Origin: CAZSLC01 sp964607675
GTDB lineage: Bacteria; Bacteroidota; Bacteroidia; Bacteroidales; UBA932
Direction of reading: 5' to 3'
Length of the DNA: 64,000 bases
Assembly (NCBI GenBank): GCA_964607675.1
Contig: CAZSLC010000006.1
Location: forward strand, 1-64,000
In this document: one piece after another, positions 53,506-61,000 of the stretch
Numbering within the stretch: the stretch's first letter is position 1
Layout: every line of letters starts with the position of its first letter
Made by a program: the position numbers and the translations under genes
Notes under the pieces: generated by a model
What the model saw: the letters and a program-made list of their open reading frames with translations, nothing else
Told to the model about the DNA's origin: nothing
Databases searched by the model: none

Positions 53506-54578
53506 TGAAAACAAATAAAGCAGTAGCATATCTACTATTTTTTATTTTGATGGCTTCATGTACTAAAGAGATTGTTAAACCAGACCCTGAAGAACCAAGC
53601 CCAGTGCCACAGCTTATTTATTCTGCTCCAGCAAATAAAGATACACAGATAATAGCCTATTTCCCTTATTATCAGGAAGTCAATTCTGAGTCAATACCAG
53701 ACTCTAAGCTAAAGATGATAGATGTTGCCTGTTTTGCCTTTGCCCAACTTAATTCCAATTTCACAGTGACAGTTCCTAACCAAGAGAAATTGAAAATACT
53801 CTCAGATCGTTGTAAAGCATTGGGGGTAAAAGTGGTGATAAGCTTCAATGGAAAGCACAGTGATTATCTCACGATGGTATCAAATGCCGAAAACAGAAAT
53901 ATCTTCATCAATTCATTGAAAAATATCGTAGATACATATTCTCTTGATGGAATAGATAACGATTGGGAATACCCAAGTGCAAAAGATGGCTCCGATATTG
54001 GTAATCTATATCTAATGAGGGAATTGAGCAACTACTGCCATGACCCCAAAGTCAATAAACTTTTGACAATGGCCATCACTTGTGGTAAATACGTAGGCAA
54101 TTACACTAATGGTATCAAAAACGAATTATACGAATGTGTAGATTGGTTCAATGTAATGACATACGATGATTTCTCAACGACTGTATCTGGAATTCATCAT
54201 AGCCCCCTTTCACTAGTAGAGATAGCATACGAATATTGGGTAAAAAAGCGTCAACTTCCAATATCTAAATTTATAACAGGAATACCAATTTATGGAAGAC
54301 CATCTGGAATATCTCAAAGTGGCAATGTGTTGACCTATAAAAACATCATTAAACAAGGGGGCTCTCCTGATGAAAACAGTGCCCAAGTTTTCTCTTCAAA
54401 TTATCTAAACGGCACTACTCCATATACAATTTATTACAACGGAAGGCCTTTAGTAAGAGAGAAATGCAGATACACCCTCGATCACAACTTAGGAGGGATT
54501 ATGTTCTGGGAAGCCGGCCAAGACACGCAAGATGAGACATCAATAATAGCGACAGCATACAAAGAGATGAACTCATGA
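53502..54578 (+). CDS. GH18-family glycoside hydrolase lipoprotein
   Basis: A 358-residue predicted lipoprotein (lipobox MASCTKE) with a GH18 TIM barrel. The catalytic motif DGIDNDWEYP gives D149-x-x-D152-x-D154-x-E156, with E156 as general acid, and FNVMTYDDF is the conserved beta-6 segment. GH18 enzymes cut chitin-type or N-glycan GlcNAc-beta-1,4-GlcNAc bonds by substrate-assisted catalysis; which one applies here is unclear. The start codon may be either of two adjacent ATGs. Its stop overlaps the converging sialidase-like gene by 6 nt. Confidence 0.9.
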   Translation: MMKTNKAVAYLLFFILMASCTKEIVKPDPEEPSPVPQLIYSAPANKDTQIIAYFPYYQEVNSESIPDSKLKMIDVACFAFAQLNSNFTVTVPNQEKLKILSDRCKALGVKVVISFNGKHSDYLTMVSNAENRNIFINSLKNIVDTYSLDGIDNDWEYPSAKDGSDIGNLYLMRELSNYCHDPKVNKLLTMAITCGKYVGNYTNGIKNELYECVDWFNVMTYDDFSTTVSGIHHSPLSLVEIAYEYWVKKRQLPISKFITGIPIYGRPSGISQSGNVLTYKNIIKQGGSPDENSAQVFSSNYLNGTTPYTIYYNGRPLVREKCRYTLDHNLGGIMFWEAGQDTQDETSIIATAYKEMNS

Positions 54579-55613
54579 CACTTTATCCAAGTCTATCTCA
54601 ACATATCGGATATTCTTTCTTTTCCAAGTGTAAACAATATGTATTATTCCATCCTTCCCCTCAATTATAGCTGGGTAAGAGAATTCTTCGAAGATAGAGT
54701 GTTCCAATAGAAGGAATGGTTCCCATTTAATGCCATCAGAGGAGAAATCAATATTTAATGGGGAGCGTGGAGGGGGAATACTCCCATGGGCATTGTTATA
54801 AACAAGAAGGAATCCCCCTTTTGAAAGGGTAATGGCATCAATACCTGAATTGTTATTGAGCAGTGGCAAGTAGCTTATCTTTCCCCATCTCCTCCCAAGA
54901 TCTGATGAAAAGGCAGTTGGGATTGTCCCCTTGGCATTTTTAGATCTACATATCATTTGCATTATTTGGCCATGATGCAGAATGACAGTGGGTTGAATAA
55001 TTTGTTCTGGCGTTTGAATAGAGGGGCCCATCTCCCATTTGTTTGTAGAAACATTGTAAAATTCGAAATGGACCTTCCATCCATCATCTTCAGTGCTGCT
55101 TCCACAGATGAGATTATTCCCAATCAGCACTGGCTTATTCTTTATTGGTCCCAGAAAACCATGTGGCAATCTCTCTGGGGTGCTCCAACTCTCCCCATTA
55201 TCACTCGATTTTATTAGATAGCCCTCCCAGGAACGGATGTCACTTCCAACTTTGTAGAAAAGGAGAAGTTCGCCATTGGGGATTTGAAAAAGTACTGGGT
55301 TCCAGCAAGCTATTTTCTCTCCATTTATTACCCCGTCTGCAACCATTTCTGGTTTACTCCATGTATCCCCATTTTTTTTAGAAATCCATATTGAACAATC
55401 ATTATTTCCCTCAACAGATCCTCCGTAGTAGGCGACCACAATGGAGCCATCCGAACACTCTGCAATCGTAGAAGCGTGCACCATCTGTGTCGGAATTTTT
55501 GATGCAACGAACTCCTTAACAACAATATACCTATTGGACCTGGATGGGTATTTTGAACAAGAAATCATTGCAAGTGAAGAGCAAAATAATAAAACTATCG
55601 TCAAATTCTTCAT
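54573..55613 (-). CDS. sialidase-like BNR-repeat lipoprotein
   Basis: A 346-residue predicted lipoprotein (lipobox AMISCSKY) with a six-bladed propeller architecture. Asp-box repeats are visible: SKKNGDTWSKPE, SSDNGESWSTPE, SSDLGRRWGK and SSDGIKWEP. The opening VHASTIAECSDGSIVVAYYGG and TWKRKNIRYVEI near the end fit the exo-sialidase-like BNR_2 group. The arginine triad needed for sialic acid binding was not confirmed, so another glycosidase specificity is possible. The ATG at 55613 is chosen over an upstream TTG. A -7 box lies 5 nt before it. Confidence 0.82.
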   Translation of the reverse strand: MKNLTIVLLFCSSLAMISCSKYPSRSNRYIVVKEFVASKIPTQMVHASTIAECSDGSIVVAYYGGSVEGNNDCSIWISKKNGDTWSKPEMVADGVINGEKIACWNPVLFQIPNGELLLFYKVGSDIRSWEGYLIKSSDNGESWSTPERLPHGFLGPIKNKPVLIGNNLICGSSTEDDGWKVHFEFYNVSTNKWEMGPSIQTPEQIIQPTVILHHGQIMQMICRSKNAKGTIPTAFSSDLGRRWGKISYLPLLNNNSGIDAITLSKGGFLLVYNNAHGSIPPPRSPLNIDFSSDGIKWEPFLLLEHSIFEEFSYPAIIEGKDGIIHIVYTWKRKNIRYVEIDLDKVS

Positions 55614-55618
55614 CAAAG

Positions 55619-55626
55619 CAAAGGTA
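55619..55626 (-). promoter_or_regulatory. -7 box directly before the sialidase-like gene (leaderless-type)
   Basis: Minus-strand TACCTTTG, then five bases (CTTTG), then the ATG at 55613. It sits in the 19-nt gap after trpB2, so the sialidase-like gene probably has its own start point. Confidence 0.5.
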
Positions 55627-55632
55627 ATAAAA

Positions 55633-56916
55633 TCATTTTATGTATGCCTCGTATGATGGCATATCTAATAAGCCATGGCCTGATAAATTAAAAAATATAC
55701 ATTTATTTTCACCTGACTCTTTGCACTTTAAGGCCTCTTGTATGGCGACTGCTATTGCGTGAGAAGATTCTGGGGCAGGGACAATACCTTCACTCCTTGC
55801 AAATAAGATACCTGCCTTGAATGTCTCCTTCTCTTGGACATCAATAGCTCTTATAACATTATCCTTTAGTAATTGGCTCATTATACTTCCAGCTCCGTGG
55901 TATCTAAGTCCTCCAGCATGAATTACCTCAGGTTCAAAATCGCACCCAAGCGAATACATAGGGATAAGTGGAGTAATACCTGCCGAATCTCCATAATCGT
56001 ACATAAATGTACCTTTAGTAAGTTTGGGGCAAAGGCTGTTTTCTGCAGCAATAAAATCTAATTTTTTTCCACCAGATAATTGATGTCTTAAAAATGGCAA
56101 TGAAACACCTCCGAAATTGGAACCACCCCCAAAAGCACCGATTATTGTATCTGGGTAATCTTGAGCAATATCAAATTGTTTTTCAGCCTCCAAGCCTATA
56201 ATAGTTTGATGCAGCATCACAAAATTGAGAACGCTCCCAAGAGTATACTTTGTATTCTCACGAGTAAGGGCCATTTCACAGGCTTCGGAAATTGCAATAC
56301 CTAATGAGCCAGTTGAGTTAGGATTGCGTTTTAACACGTCCCTACCAGCCTTTGTCAAATTACTTGGAGAGGGGATCACTTTTGAACCATATGTCTCCAT
56401 AAGAATATGTCTATAGGGTTTATTGTAGTAACTATGTTTCACCATAAAAACCTCTACATCCAAATTGAAATGTGCTGCAGCAATAGAGATTGCAGATCCC
56501 CATTGGCCAGCACCCGTCTCTGTAGTAAGATGTTCTATTCCATCTAACTTTGAAAAATAGGCCTGAGCAGCAGCGGAGTTGAGTTTATGAGATCCCATTG
56601 GGGAGACACTTTCGTTCTTAAAATAAATTCTTGCAGGGGTATCTAATTCTCTTTCAAGATTATAAGCTCTCACAAGAGGAGAAGGTCTGTATATTCTGTA
56701 CATATCGAGTACCTCTTCAGGAATATCTATCCATCTCTCCTTTGAGAACTCCTGTTCTATCAATCCTTTAGCAAAAAGAGGCTCCATATCTTTAGGGGTA
56801 AGTGGTTCCTTTGTTTTTGGGTTAAGCATTGGCTGTAAAGTTTTAAGATCAGCAGTCACATTGTACCATTGTTTAGGTAGATCATTTTCAGAGAGGGTAA
56901 TTTTTTTAGTTTTCAT
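55633..56916 (-). CDS. trpB: tryptophan synthase beta chain, TrpB2 type
   Basis: A 427-residue TrpB2-class enzyme. The extended N-terminus (QWYNVTADL and a long stretch before RPSPLVRAYNLE) and the length exceed classical TrpB (about 400). PLP lysine is K111 in MGSHKLNSA; other marks are ETGAGQWGSA, FGGGSNFGG and EGIVPAPESSHA. TrpB makes tryptophan from indole and serine. No trpA or other trp gene is adjacent. The 180-nt leader contains a WWW leader peptide and a terminator, so expression is predicted to rise when charged tRNA-Trp is scarce. Confidence 0.95.
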   Translation of the reverse strand: MKTKKITLSENDLPKQWYNVTADLKTLQPMLNPKTKEPLTPKDMEPLFAKGLIEQEFSKERWIDIPEEVLDMYRIYRPSPLVRAYNLERELDTPARIYFKNESVSPMGSHKLNSAAAQAYFSKLDGIEHLTTETGAGQWGSAISIAAAHFNLDVEVFMVKHSYYNKPYRHILMETYGSKVIPSPSNLTKAGRDVLKRNPNSTGSLGIAISEACEMALTRENTKYTLGSVLNFVMLHQTIIGLEAEKQFDIAQDYPDTIIGAFGGGSNFGGVSLPFLRHQLSGGKKLDFIAAENSLCPKLTKGTFMYDYGDSAGITPLIPMYSLGCDFEPEVIHAGGLRYHGAGSIMSQLLKDNVIRAIDVQEKETFKAGILFARSEGIVPAPESSHAIAVAIQEALKCKESGENKCIFFNLSGHGLLDMPSYEAYIK

Positions 56917-56925
56917 TTTAGTAAT

Positions 56926-56960
56926 AATAAAAAAGCCCCTTGCGTTCTAAGCAAGGGGCT
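56926..56960 (-). terminator. attenuator terminator upstream of trpB2
   Basis: Read on the minus strand: AGCCCCTTGC (56960-56951), 7-nt loop, GCAAGGGGCT (56943-56934), then TTTTTATTATT. The stem is a perfect 10 bp. It ends about 15 nt before the trpB2 ATG and follows a Trp-rich leader ORF, so it is placed to control read-through into trpB2. Confidence 0.88.
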
Positions 56961-56983
56961 GATAAACATTTATATTTAAAAAT

Positions 56984-57061
56984 TTATGCCACAGGCAGGA
57001 CGCTCAAAGAATCATCTTTGCGCCACCACCAATTGTTTGACATAAATTTGTTGTTATTCAT
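56984..57061 (-). CDS. trpL: trp leader peptide with three tandem Trp codons
   Basis: A short minus-strand ORF ending TAA at 56984. From the ATG at 57043 it reads MSNNWWWRKDDSLSVLPVA; an in-frame ATG at 57061 adds MNNNKF. The three TGG codons are 57031-57023. Immediately after them CGCAAAGA (57022-57015) can pair with TCTTTGAGCG (57010-57001) allowing a two-base bulge, resembling the 1:2 hairpin of classical attenuators; the terminator follows 24 nt after the stop. Ribosome stalling at the Trp codons should alter leader folding. The ORF is too short for usual gene callers. Confidence 0.85.
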   Translation of the reverse strand: MNNNKFMSNNWWWRKDDSLSVLPVA

Positions 57062-57067
57062 TACAAT

Positions 57068-57085
57068 AACTAATTGCAATTAGTT
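57068..57085. promoter_or_regulatory. perfect 18-bp palindrome in the trp leader (possible operator)
   Basis: AACTAATTGCAATTAGTT is its own reverse complement. It lies between the leader promoter (-7 box at 57101-57108) and the leader ORF, that is about +10 to +27, a position suited to a dimeric repressor. The regulator is unknown. Confidence 0.45.
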
Positions 57086-57100
57086 GCCATTAATCTTGTG

Positions 57101-57130
57101 CAAATGTAGTCAATTGTTTTTCACAATCAA
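57101..57130 (-). promoter_or_regulatory. -33/-7 promoter of the trp leader-trpB2 transcript
   Basis: Minus strand: TTG (57130-57128), 19-nt spacer, TACATTTG (57108-57101). Transcription would start near 57095, giving a leader of about 180 nt. The -33 element lies inside the 3' end of the upstream zinc-ribbon gene. Confidence 0.65.
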
Positions 57131-57457
57131 GACTTTTTTTTCAATTATTAAATATGATATGTCATAACATTCATACCATAAGTGCTTTGAATTATTTTCT
57201 TCAAGATATATTGATGTATAATAATTGTAATCAAAGCCAAGTCTAAGCAAATCATTCTCTTTTATCTTCAATTTATTGTGAATATATAAATCATATAGAA
57301 TTGAGTAATTTTTTCTTAAAATTTTATTGATAGAAATGACCATTTTGTATCTCTCCCTATACTTATTATTGTTGAAAGTAGTTTTACACTCATCAGAGCA
57401 AAACTTTTTATCACTCCTGCCGATTACTTGAGCACCACATTTAATACAATTTTTCAT
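57110..57457 (-). CDS. small zinc-ribbon protein of unknown function
   Basis: A 115-residue protein. The frame is open from 57508, but the start at 57457 (MKNCIKCGAQV) places the zinc ribbon at the N-terminus as expected. CIKCG and CSDEC supply four cysteines for one zinc (residues about 4-27), like the small C-terminal-ribbon or MYND-like fingers of DUF2116-type proteins. The rest is Lys/Tyr/Asn rich and probably helical. It may bind nucleic acid, but nothing in the sequence proves it. It stands alone upstream of the trp leader. Confidence 0.75.
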   Translation of the reverse strand: MKNCIKCGAQVIGRSDKKFCSDECKTTFNNNKYRERYKMVISINKILRKNYSILYDLYIHNKLKIKENDLLRLGFDYNYYTSIYLEENNSKHLWYECYDISYLIIEKKVLIVKNN

Positions 57458-57508
57458 TTTTATGTTAAAAGTAACTAATTTAAAATATTGATTATTAATG
57501 AAATACAA

Positions 57509-57660
57509 AAAAGCACTTCATGCTAATATTTTTAAAAAAAATAATTTTTTTAAAAATAAAAATTAGGAAAATTTTATTTAGAATTAATCGAATAATACTC
57601 TACTATATTTATTCGCTTTGATTTGTTTTGCACATATTATTAACCAATTAAAATATTATT
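57509..57660. other. AT-rich intergenic region between divergent genes
   Basis: Very AT-rich spacer between the zinc-ribbon gene (minus) and ssb (plus), with A/T runs around 57530-57560 that could form weak hairpins. TTTG and ATTTGTTTTG elements near 57618-57630 may belong to the ssb promoter, but no clean TAnnTTTG box is present. No gene is seen. Confidence 0.4.
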
Positions 57661-57990
57661 ATGGATCGATCAATTAACAAAATTGAAGTGAGGGGTTATA
57701 TTGGGCAAACTCCGAAAGTAACTGTTGTTGGGGAAAACCAAGTTGTTAAGATGAATGTAGCCACAAACGAAGTAATTAAAGACAGAGGTGGAAACCTCAA
57801 AGAGGAGACTACTTGGCACAATGTAGTTGCATGGGCTGGAAAAGGAATGCCTGATTTTAGCCTTCTTAAGAAAGGGGTATGTGTATCTTTAACAGGAAGG
57901 GTTAGGAACAATAAATACGTCAATCAAGATGGAGAGGAGAAGTATTACAATGATATTTTAGCCAATCGTCTTTCGATTGAGATCTCTTAA
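57661..57990 (+). CDS. ssb: short single-stranded DNA-binding protein
   Basis: A 109-residue OB-fold SSB: MDRSINKIEVRGYIGQTPKV, then ETTWHNVVAWAGKG, LKKGVCVSLTGRVRNNKY and YNDILANRLSIEI. It ends just after the OB fold and lacks both the flexible linker and the acidic DDDIPF-type tip that recruits partner proteins in full-length SSBs (about 150-180 residues). The organism presumably has another SSB for replication. cysS follows 53 nt downstream with its own promoter. Confidence 0.88.
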   Translation: MDRSINKIEVRGYIGQTPKVTVVGENQVVKMNVATNEVIKDRGGNLKEETTWHNVVAWAGKGMPDFSLLKKGVCVSLTGRVRNNKYVNQDGEEKYYNDILANRLSIEIS

Positions 57991-57991
57991 A

Positions 57992-58023
57992 TTTGTTGCC
58001 TCTAAAAAAAAAAGATAAATTTG
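57992..58023 (+). promoter_or_regulatory. -33/-7 promoter of cysS
   Basis: TTTG (57992-57995), 20-nt spacer, TAAATTTG (58016-58023), 20 nt before the cysS ATG. It lies just after the ssb stop. Confidence 0.7.
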
Positions 58024-58043
58024 ACGTTTAAAACGGAAATCGT

Positions 58044-59519
58044 ATGACACGTCAAATTTATCTTTACAATACATTGTCTCGCAGAAGAGAGTTGTTTACC
58101 CCTGTTCATCCCAATATGGTAGGAATTTATGTTTGTGGACCTACTGTCTATAGTGAGCCACATTTAGGACATGCAAGACCAGGAATAACTTATGATGTTC
58201 TTGTGAGAATGTTCAGATATTTTGGGTATAAAGTCAGATATGTTCGTAACATCACGGATGTTGGACATTTGGAGCACGATGCAGATGAAGGGGATGATAA
58301 AATAGCCAAAAAAGCTAGGTTGGAGCAGCTTGAACCAATGGAGATAGTACAGAAATACACTATTTCTTTTCACGATGCCATGAGGAAATTGAATACACAA
58401 CCACCTAGCATTGAGCCTCGTGCCTCAGGGCACATAATCGAGCAAATAGATCTAATTAAGAAAATTATTGATGCAGGATATGCCTATATTAGCAATGGAT
58501 CTGTTTATTTTGATGTGAAGGCATATGACCAAAAGTTTAATTATGGAGAACTCTCAGGGAGAAATATTGAGGATATGATAGCCAATACTCGCGAACTGGA
58601 TGGACAAAGTGACAAAAAATCTTCATTTGATTTTGCTTTGTGGAAAAAAGCCTCCCCAGAACATATTATGAAGTGGCCTTCACCTTGGAGTGAGGGTTTT
58701 CCAGGATGGCATCTTGAATGTTCAGCTATGAGTGCTAAGTATTTAGGTGATGTGTTTGATATTCATGGTGGTGGTTTAGACCTACAGTTCCCTCACCATG
58801 AGTGCGAAATGGCCCAAAACAGAGCGTCGAGGGGTAAGAGTGGTGTTAACTATTGGATTCACAATAATCTTATCACTATTAATGGTCAAAAAATGGGTAA
58901 ATCACTTGGCAATTTCATTACTATAGATGAATTGTTCTCAGGGAGTCACAAACTTCTCGATCAGCCATATAGCCCAATGACGATACGCTTTTTTATTTTG
59001 CAAGCTCACTATAGGAGTACCTTAGATTTTAGCAATGAGGCTCTGAAGGGGGCGGAAAAGGGACTTAAAAGGATTATTCAAGCTGGAAAAGATATTTCTT
59101 CTCTTCAAGAGAGCAAAAATGCACCAGAGAATAAAGAGATAAATGGTCTATTAAATAAAATTTTAGATGCATTATGCGACGATATGAACACCCCTATTGC
59201 TTTATCATTTATTTTTGAAGGGGTTAAGTATATCAACCTAATTAAAGAGGGCTCTATTAAAGTCAATGCCTCTGATCTTGACATTCTAAAAGAGATCTTT
59301 AATAATATTGTTCCTAATGTACTTGGGTTGATTGATGAATCTACTCAATCTGGCTCTGCAGATATGGTAGATGGAGTAGTGGAGATGGTACTTGATATAA
59401 GAAAAGTTGCAAAATCAAATAAAGACTTTGCAACTAGTGATCTGATTAGGGATAAACTCAAAGAGTTGGGAATTCAAATAAAAGATACCAAAGATGGGGT
59501 AGAATGGAGTCGAGATTAG
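58044..59519 (+). CDS. cysS: cysteinyl-tRNA synthetase
   Basis: A 491-residue class Ia synthetase that charges tRNA-Cys. The HIGH signature appears as EPHLGHARPG (about 34-44) with the zinc-binding Cys in VCGPTVYS, WHLECSAMS and HHECEMAQ; the KMSKS signature appears as KMGKS (about 282-286). Full length for the family. It has a good promoter at 57992-58023. Its stop overlaps that of the converging YncE-like gene by 4 nt. Confidence 0.97.
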   Translation: MTRQIYLYNTLSRRRELFTPVHPNMVGIYVCGPTVYSEPHLGHARPGITYDVLVRMFRYFGYKVRYVRNITDVGHLEHDADEGDDKIAKKARLEQLEPMEIVQKYTISFHDAMRKLNTQPPSIEPRASGHIIEQIDLIKKIIDAGYAYISNGSVYFDVKAYDQKFNYGELSGRNIEDMIANTRELDGQSDKKSSFDFALWKKASPEHIMKWPSPWSEGFPGWHLECSAMSAKYLGDVFDIHGGGLDLQFPHHECEMAQNRASRGKSGVNYWIHNNLITINGQKMGKSLGNFITIDELFSGSHKLLDQPYSPMTIRFFILQAHYRSTLDFSNEALKGAEKGLKRIIQAGKDISSLQESKNAPENKEINGLLNKILDALCDDMNTPIALSFIFEGVKYINLIKEGSIKVNASDLDILKEIFNNIVPNVLGLIDESTQSGSADMVDGVVEMVLDIRKVAKSNKDFATSDLIRDKLKELGIQIKDTKDGVEWSRD

Positions 59520-60571
59520 TTCTTAGAGTCCTCTTTCTCGGTTATTTGGTAAAATATAAACCCAAGAGTTTCAAGTCCACCATCTGTGTTAGCAATTGAT
59601 TTCCCATCTTTGTCCAATACGGTTACAACATTATCAATTTCAGGTGTGTTGTTGTTGTCTGAAGCGAAAAGATTATCGCTGAACGGGCTTATATTGATTG
59701 CTGATAGATTGGCACCTGTAAGCAAAGTTCTCTTTGCACTATCAACAATGGCTATTTCTATTACTTCTGACGATTCAACTTGTTCTCCCTGTTTTTGAGT
59801 AGTTATCGTATAGATCTTTGTAAAACTATTGTTGATGGAGAATCTACCCTTTTCATTCATATTTTCAATAGGGTATTCGTTCAATACCTTTTTTGTAGTG
59901 TGGTCTATTGCAACAATGCCAAAACCCTCGAATGAAACATAAATAACGCCATTGCCAGGTGAGCATATTTTCATTGCTTTTCCATATTTCTCTCCAGAGA
60001 CAAAACCTGTCTCTTCCCAAGACTCTACATTATAAGATTTAACCCCTTTTTCAGTACATGCATACACATCATACATATATCCTACTATGCCATCAACACC
60101 CTCTCCAACTTCAATTTTTTTATCAAGAGAATAGTTATACGTATTGTACACTGATATAAAGGATTTATTGTCTTTCCCTCTATTTGCAACAAATATATTA
60201 CCATTGCCTGCTAATATAGAGGTGGGCTTATCAAGCCCTTTTAGTAAATCGCCTTCGATTTTTTCAAATGTAATGGCATCAACAGCTATCACTTTATCTG
60301 GATTATTGCAAACAAGAAATAATACACCTAATGAATTCATTGTTGCAGCTTGAAGGTATCCATCAATTTCTTCACCATTTGCAATTCTGTATGTTAGTGA
60401 TTCACTCTGTAAAAGGTCTTCATTGTATTTTGATATTGAAGCACTTCGGTTATTATAATCTCCACTGCTGAGTATTATTACAGAGTTATGAGTAATGTAA
60501 TTAACAGGTTTACTACATGAAGAGGCAATTATTAATACAATTGCAGCAAAAAATAGAGTTATTCTTTTCAT
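59516..60571 (-). CDS. YncE-like beta-propeller lipoprotein
   Basis: A 351-residue predicted lipoprotein. The frame is open from 60730 but the first 53 codons lack sense and overlap the osmC gene; MKRITLFFAAIVLIIASSC gives a good lipoprotein signal at 60571. Repeats such as VIAVDAITFEKIEGDLLKGLDKPTSILA and GYMYDVYACTEKGVKSYNVESWEE fit a seven-bladed YncE/DUF5074-type propeller. These surface or periplasmic proteins are thought to bind ligands; the ligand is unknown. It is 10 nt downstream of the OsmC gene, in one run with miaB. Confidence 0.82.
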   Translation of the reverse strand: MKRITLFFAAIVLIIASSCSKPVNYITHNSVIILSSGDYNNRSASISKYNEDLLQSESLTYRIANGEEIDGYLQAATMNSLGVLFLVCNNPDKVIAVDAITFEKIEGDLLKGLDKPTSILAGNGNIFVANRGKDNKSFISVYNTYNYSLDKKIEVGEGVDGIVGYMYDVYACTEKGVKSYNVESWEETGFVSGEKYGKAMKICSPGNGVIYVSFEGFGIVAIDHTTKKVLNEYPIENMNEKGRFSINNSFTKIYTITTQKQGEQVESSEVIEIAIVDSAKRTLLTGANLSAINISPFSDNLFASDNNNTPEIDNVVTVLDKDGKSIANTDGGLETLGFIFYQITEKEDSKN

Positions 60572-60581
60572 GCTTTTACTA

Positions 60582-60989
60582 CTAATATATAAAATTAATG
60601 GTTTTGATGATCTCTGGATGGATGCTATTTGCCACTGGACAAGTGCGGGCAGAAGATTCAATAAGCTTTTTCTGTTTATCAGTGTAGTTATTATCTTTAG
60701 GGAAATGGAAATCAATTTTAATCTCTGCAACTCTTCTTGGATTTGCTGCCATTATTTTTTCAATTTCAAGAGTTGTCCCATCAATCGAAAAGCCGTATGT
60801 GTTGGCAGTCATCCCCATAATTGTTAGCATGCAGCTTCCCAATGAAGATGAAAAAATATCAGTTGGGGAAAAAAACTCACCTTTTCCGTTGTTATCCAAA
60901 GGGGCATCAGTAATGATCTTATTCCCAGATTGGATGTGCTCTATCTCAGTGCGAAGTTGCCCAAGATACTTAGTTCTCATTTTAGTCAT
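60582..60989 (-). CDS. OsmC/Ohr-family protein
   Basis: A 135-residue OsmC-fold protein with both family cysteines, in SSLGSCMLTIMG and SSARTCPVANSIHPE. These reduce organic hydroperoxides using a dithiol. The pattern is closer to the YhfA-like branch than to Ohr. The start may be 60989 or 60980. It lies 11 nt downstream of miaB and 10 nt upstream of the YncE-like gene. Confidence 0.9.
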   Translation of the reverse strand: MTKMRTKYLGQLRTEIEHIQSGNKIITDAPLDNNGKGEFFSPTDIFSSSLGSCMLTIMGMTANTYGFSIDGTTLEIEKIMAANPRRVAEIKIDFHFPKDNNYTDKQKKLIESSARTCPVANSIHPEIIKTINFIY

Positions 60990-61000
60990 AATATTTTATT

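Noticed and set aside
56984..57061. T-box riboswitch upstream of trpB2
   Set aside because: No T-box specifier loop or conserved antiterminator bulge sequence was found; the WWW leader peptide explains the region better.
60572..60730. 53-codon N-terminal extension of the YncE-like protein
   Set aside because: It runs through the osmC coding region in another frame and lies before a clean lipoprotein signal at 60571.
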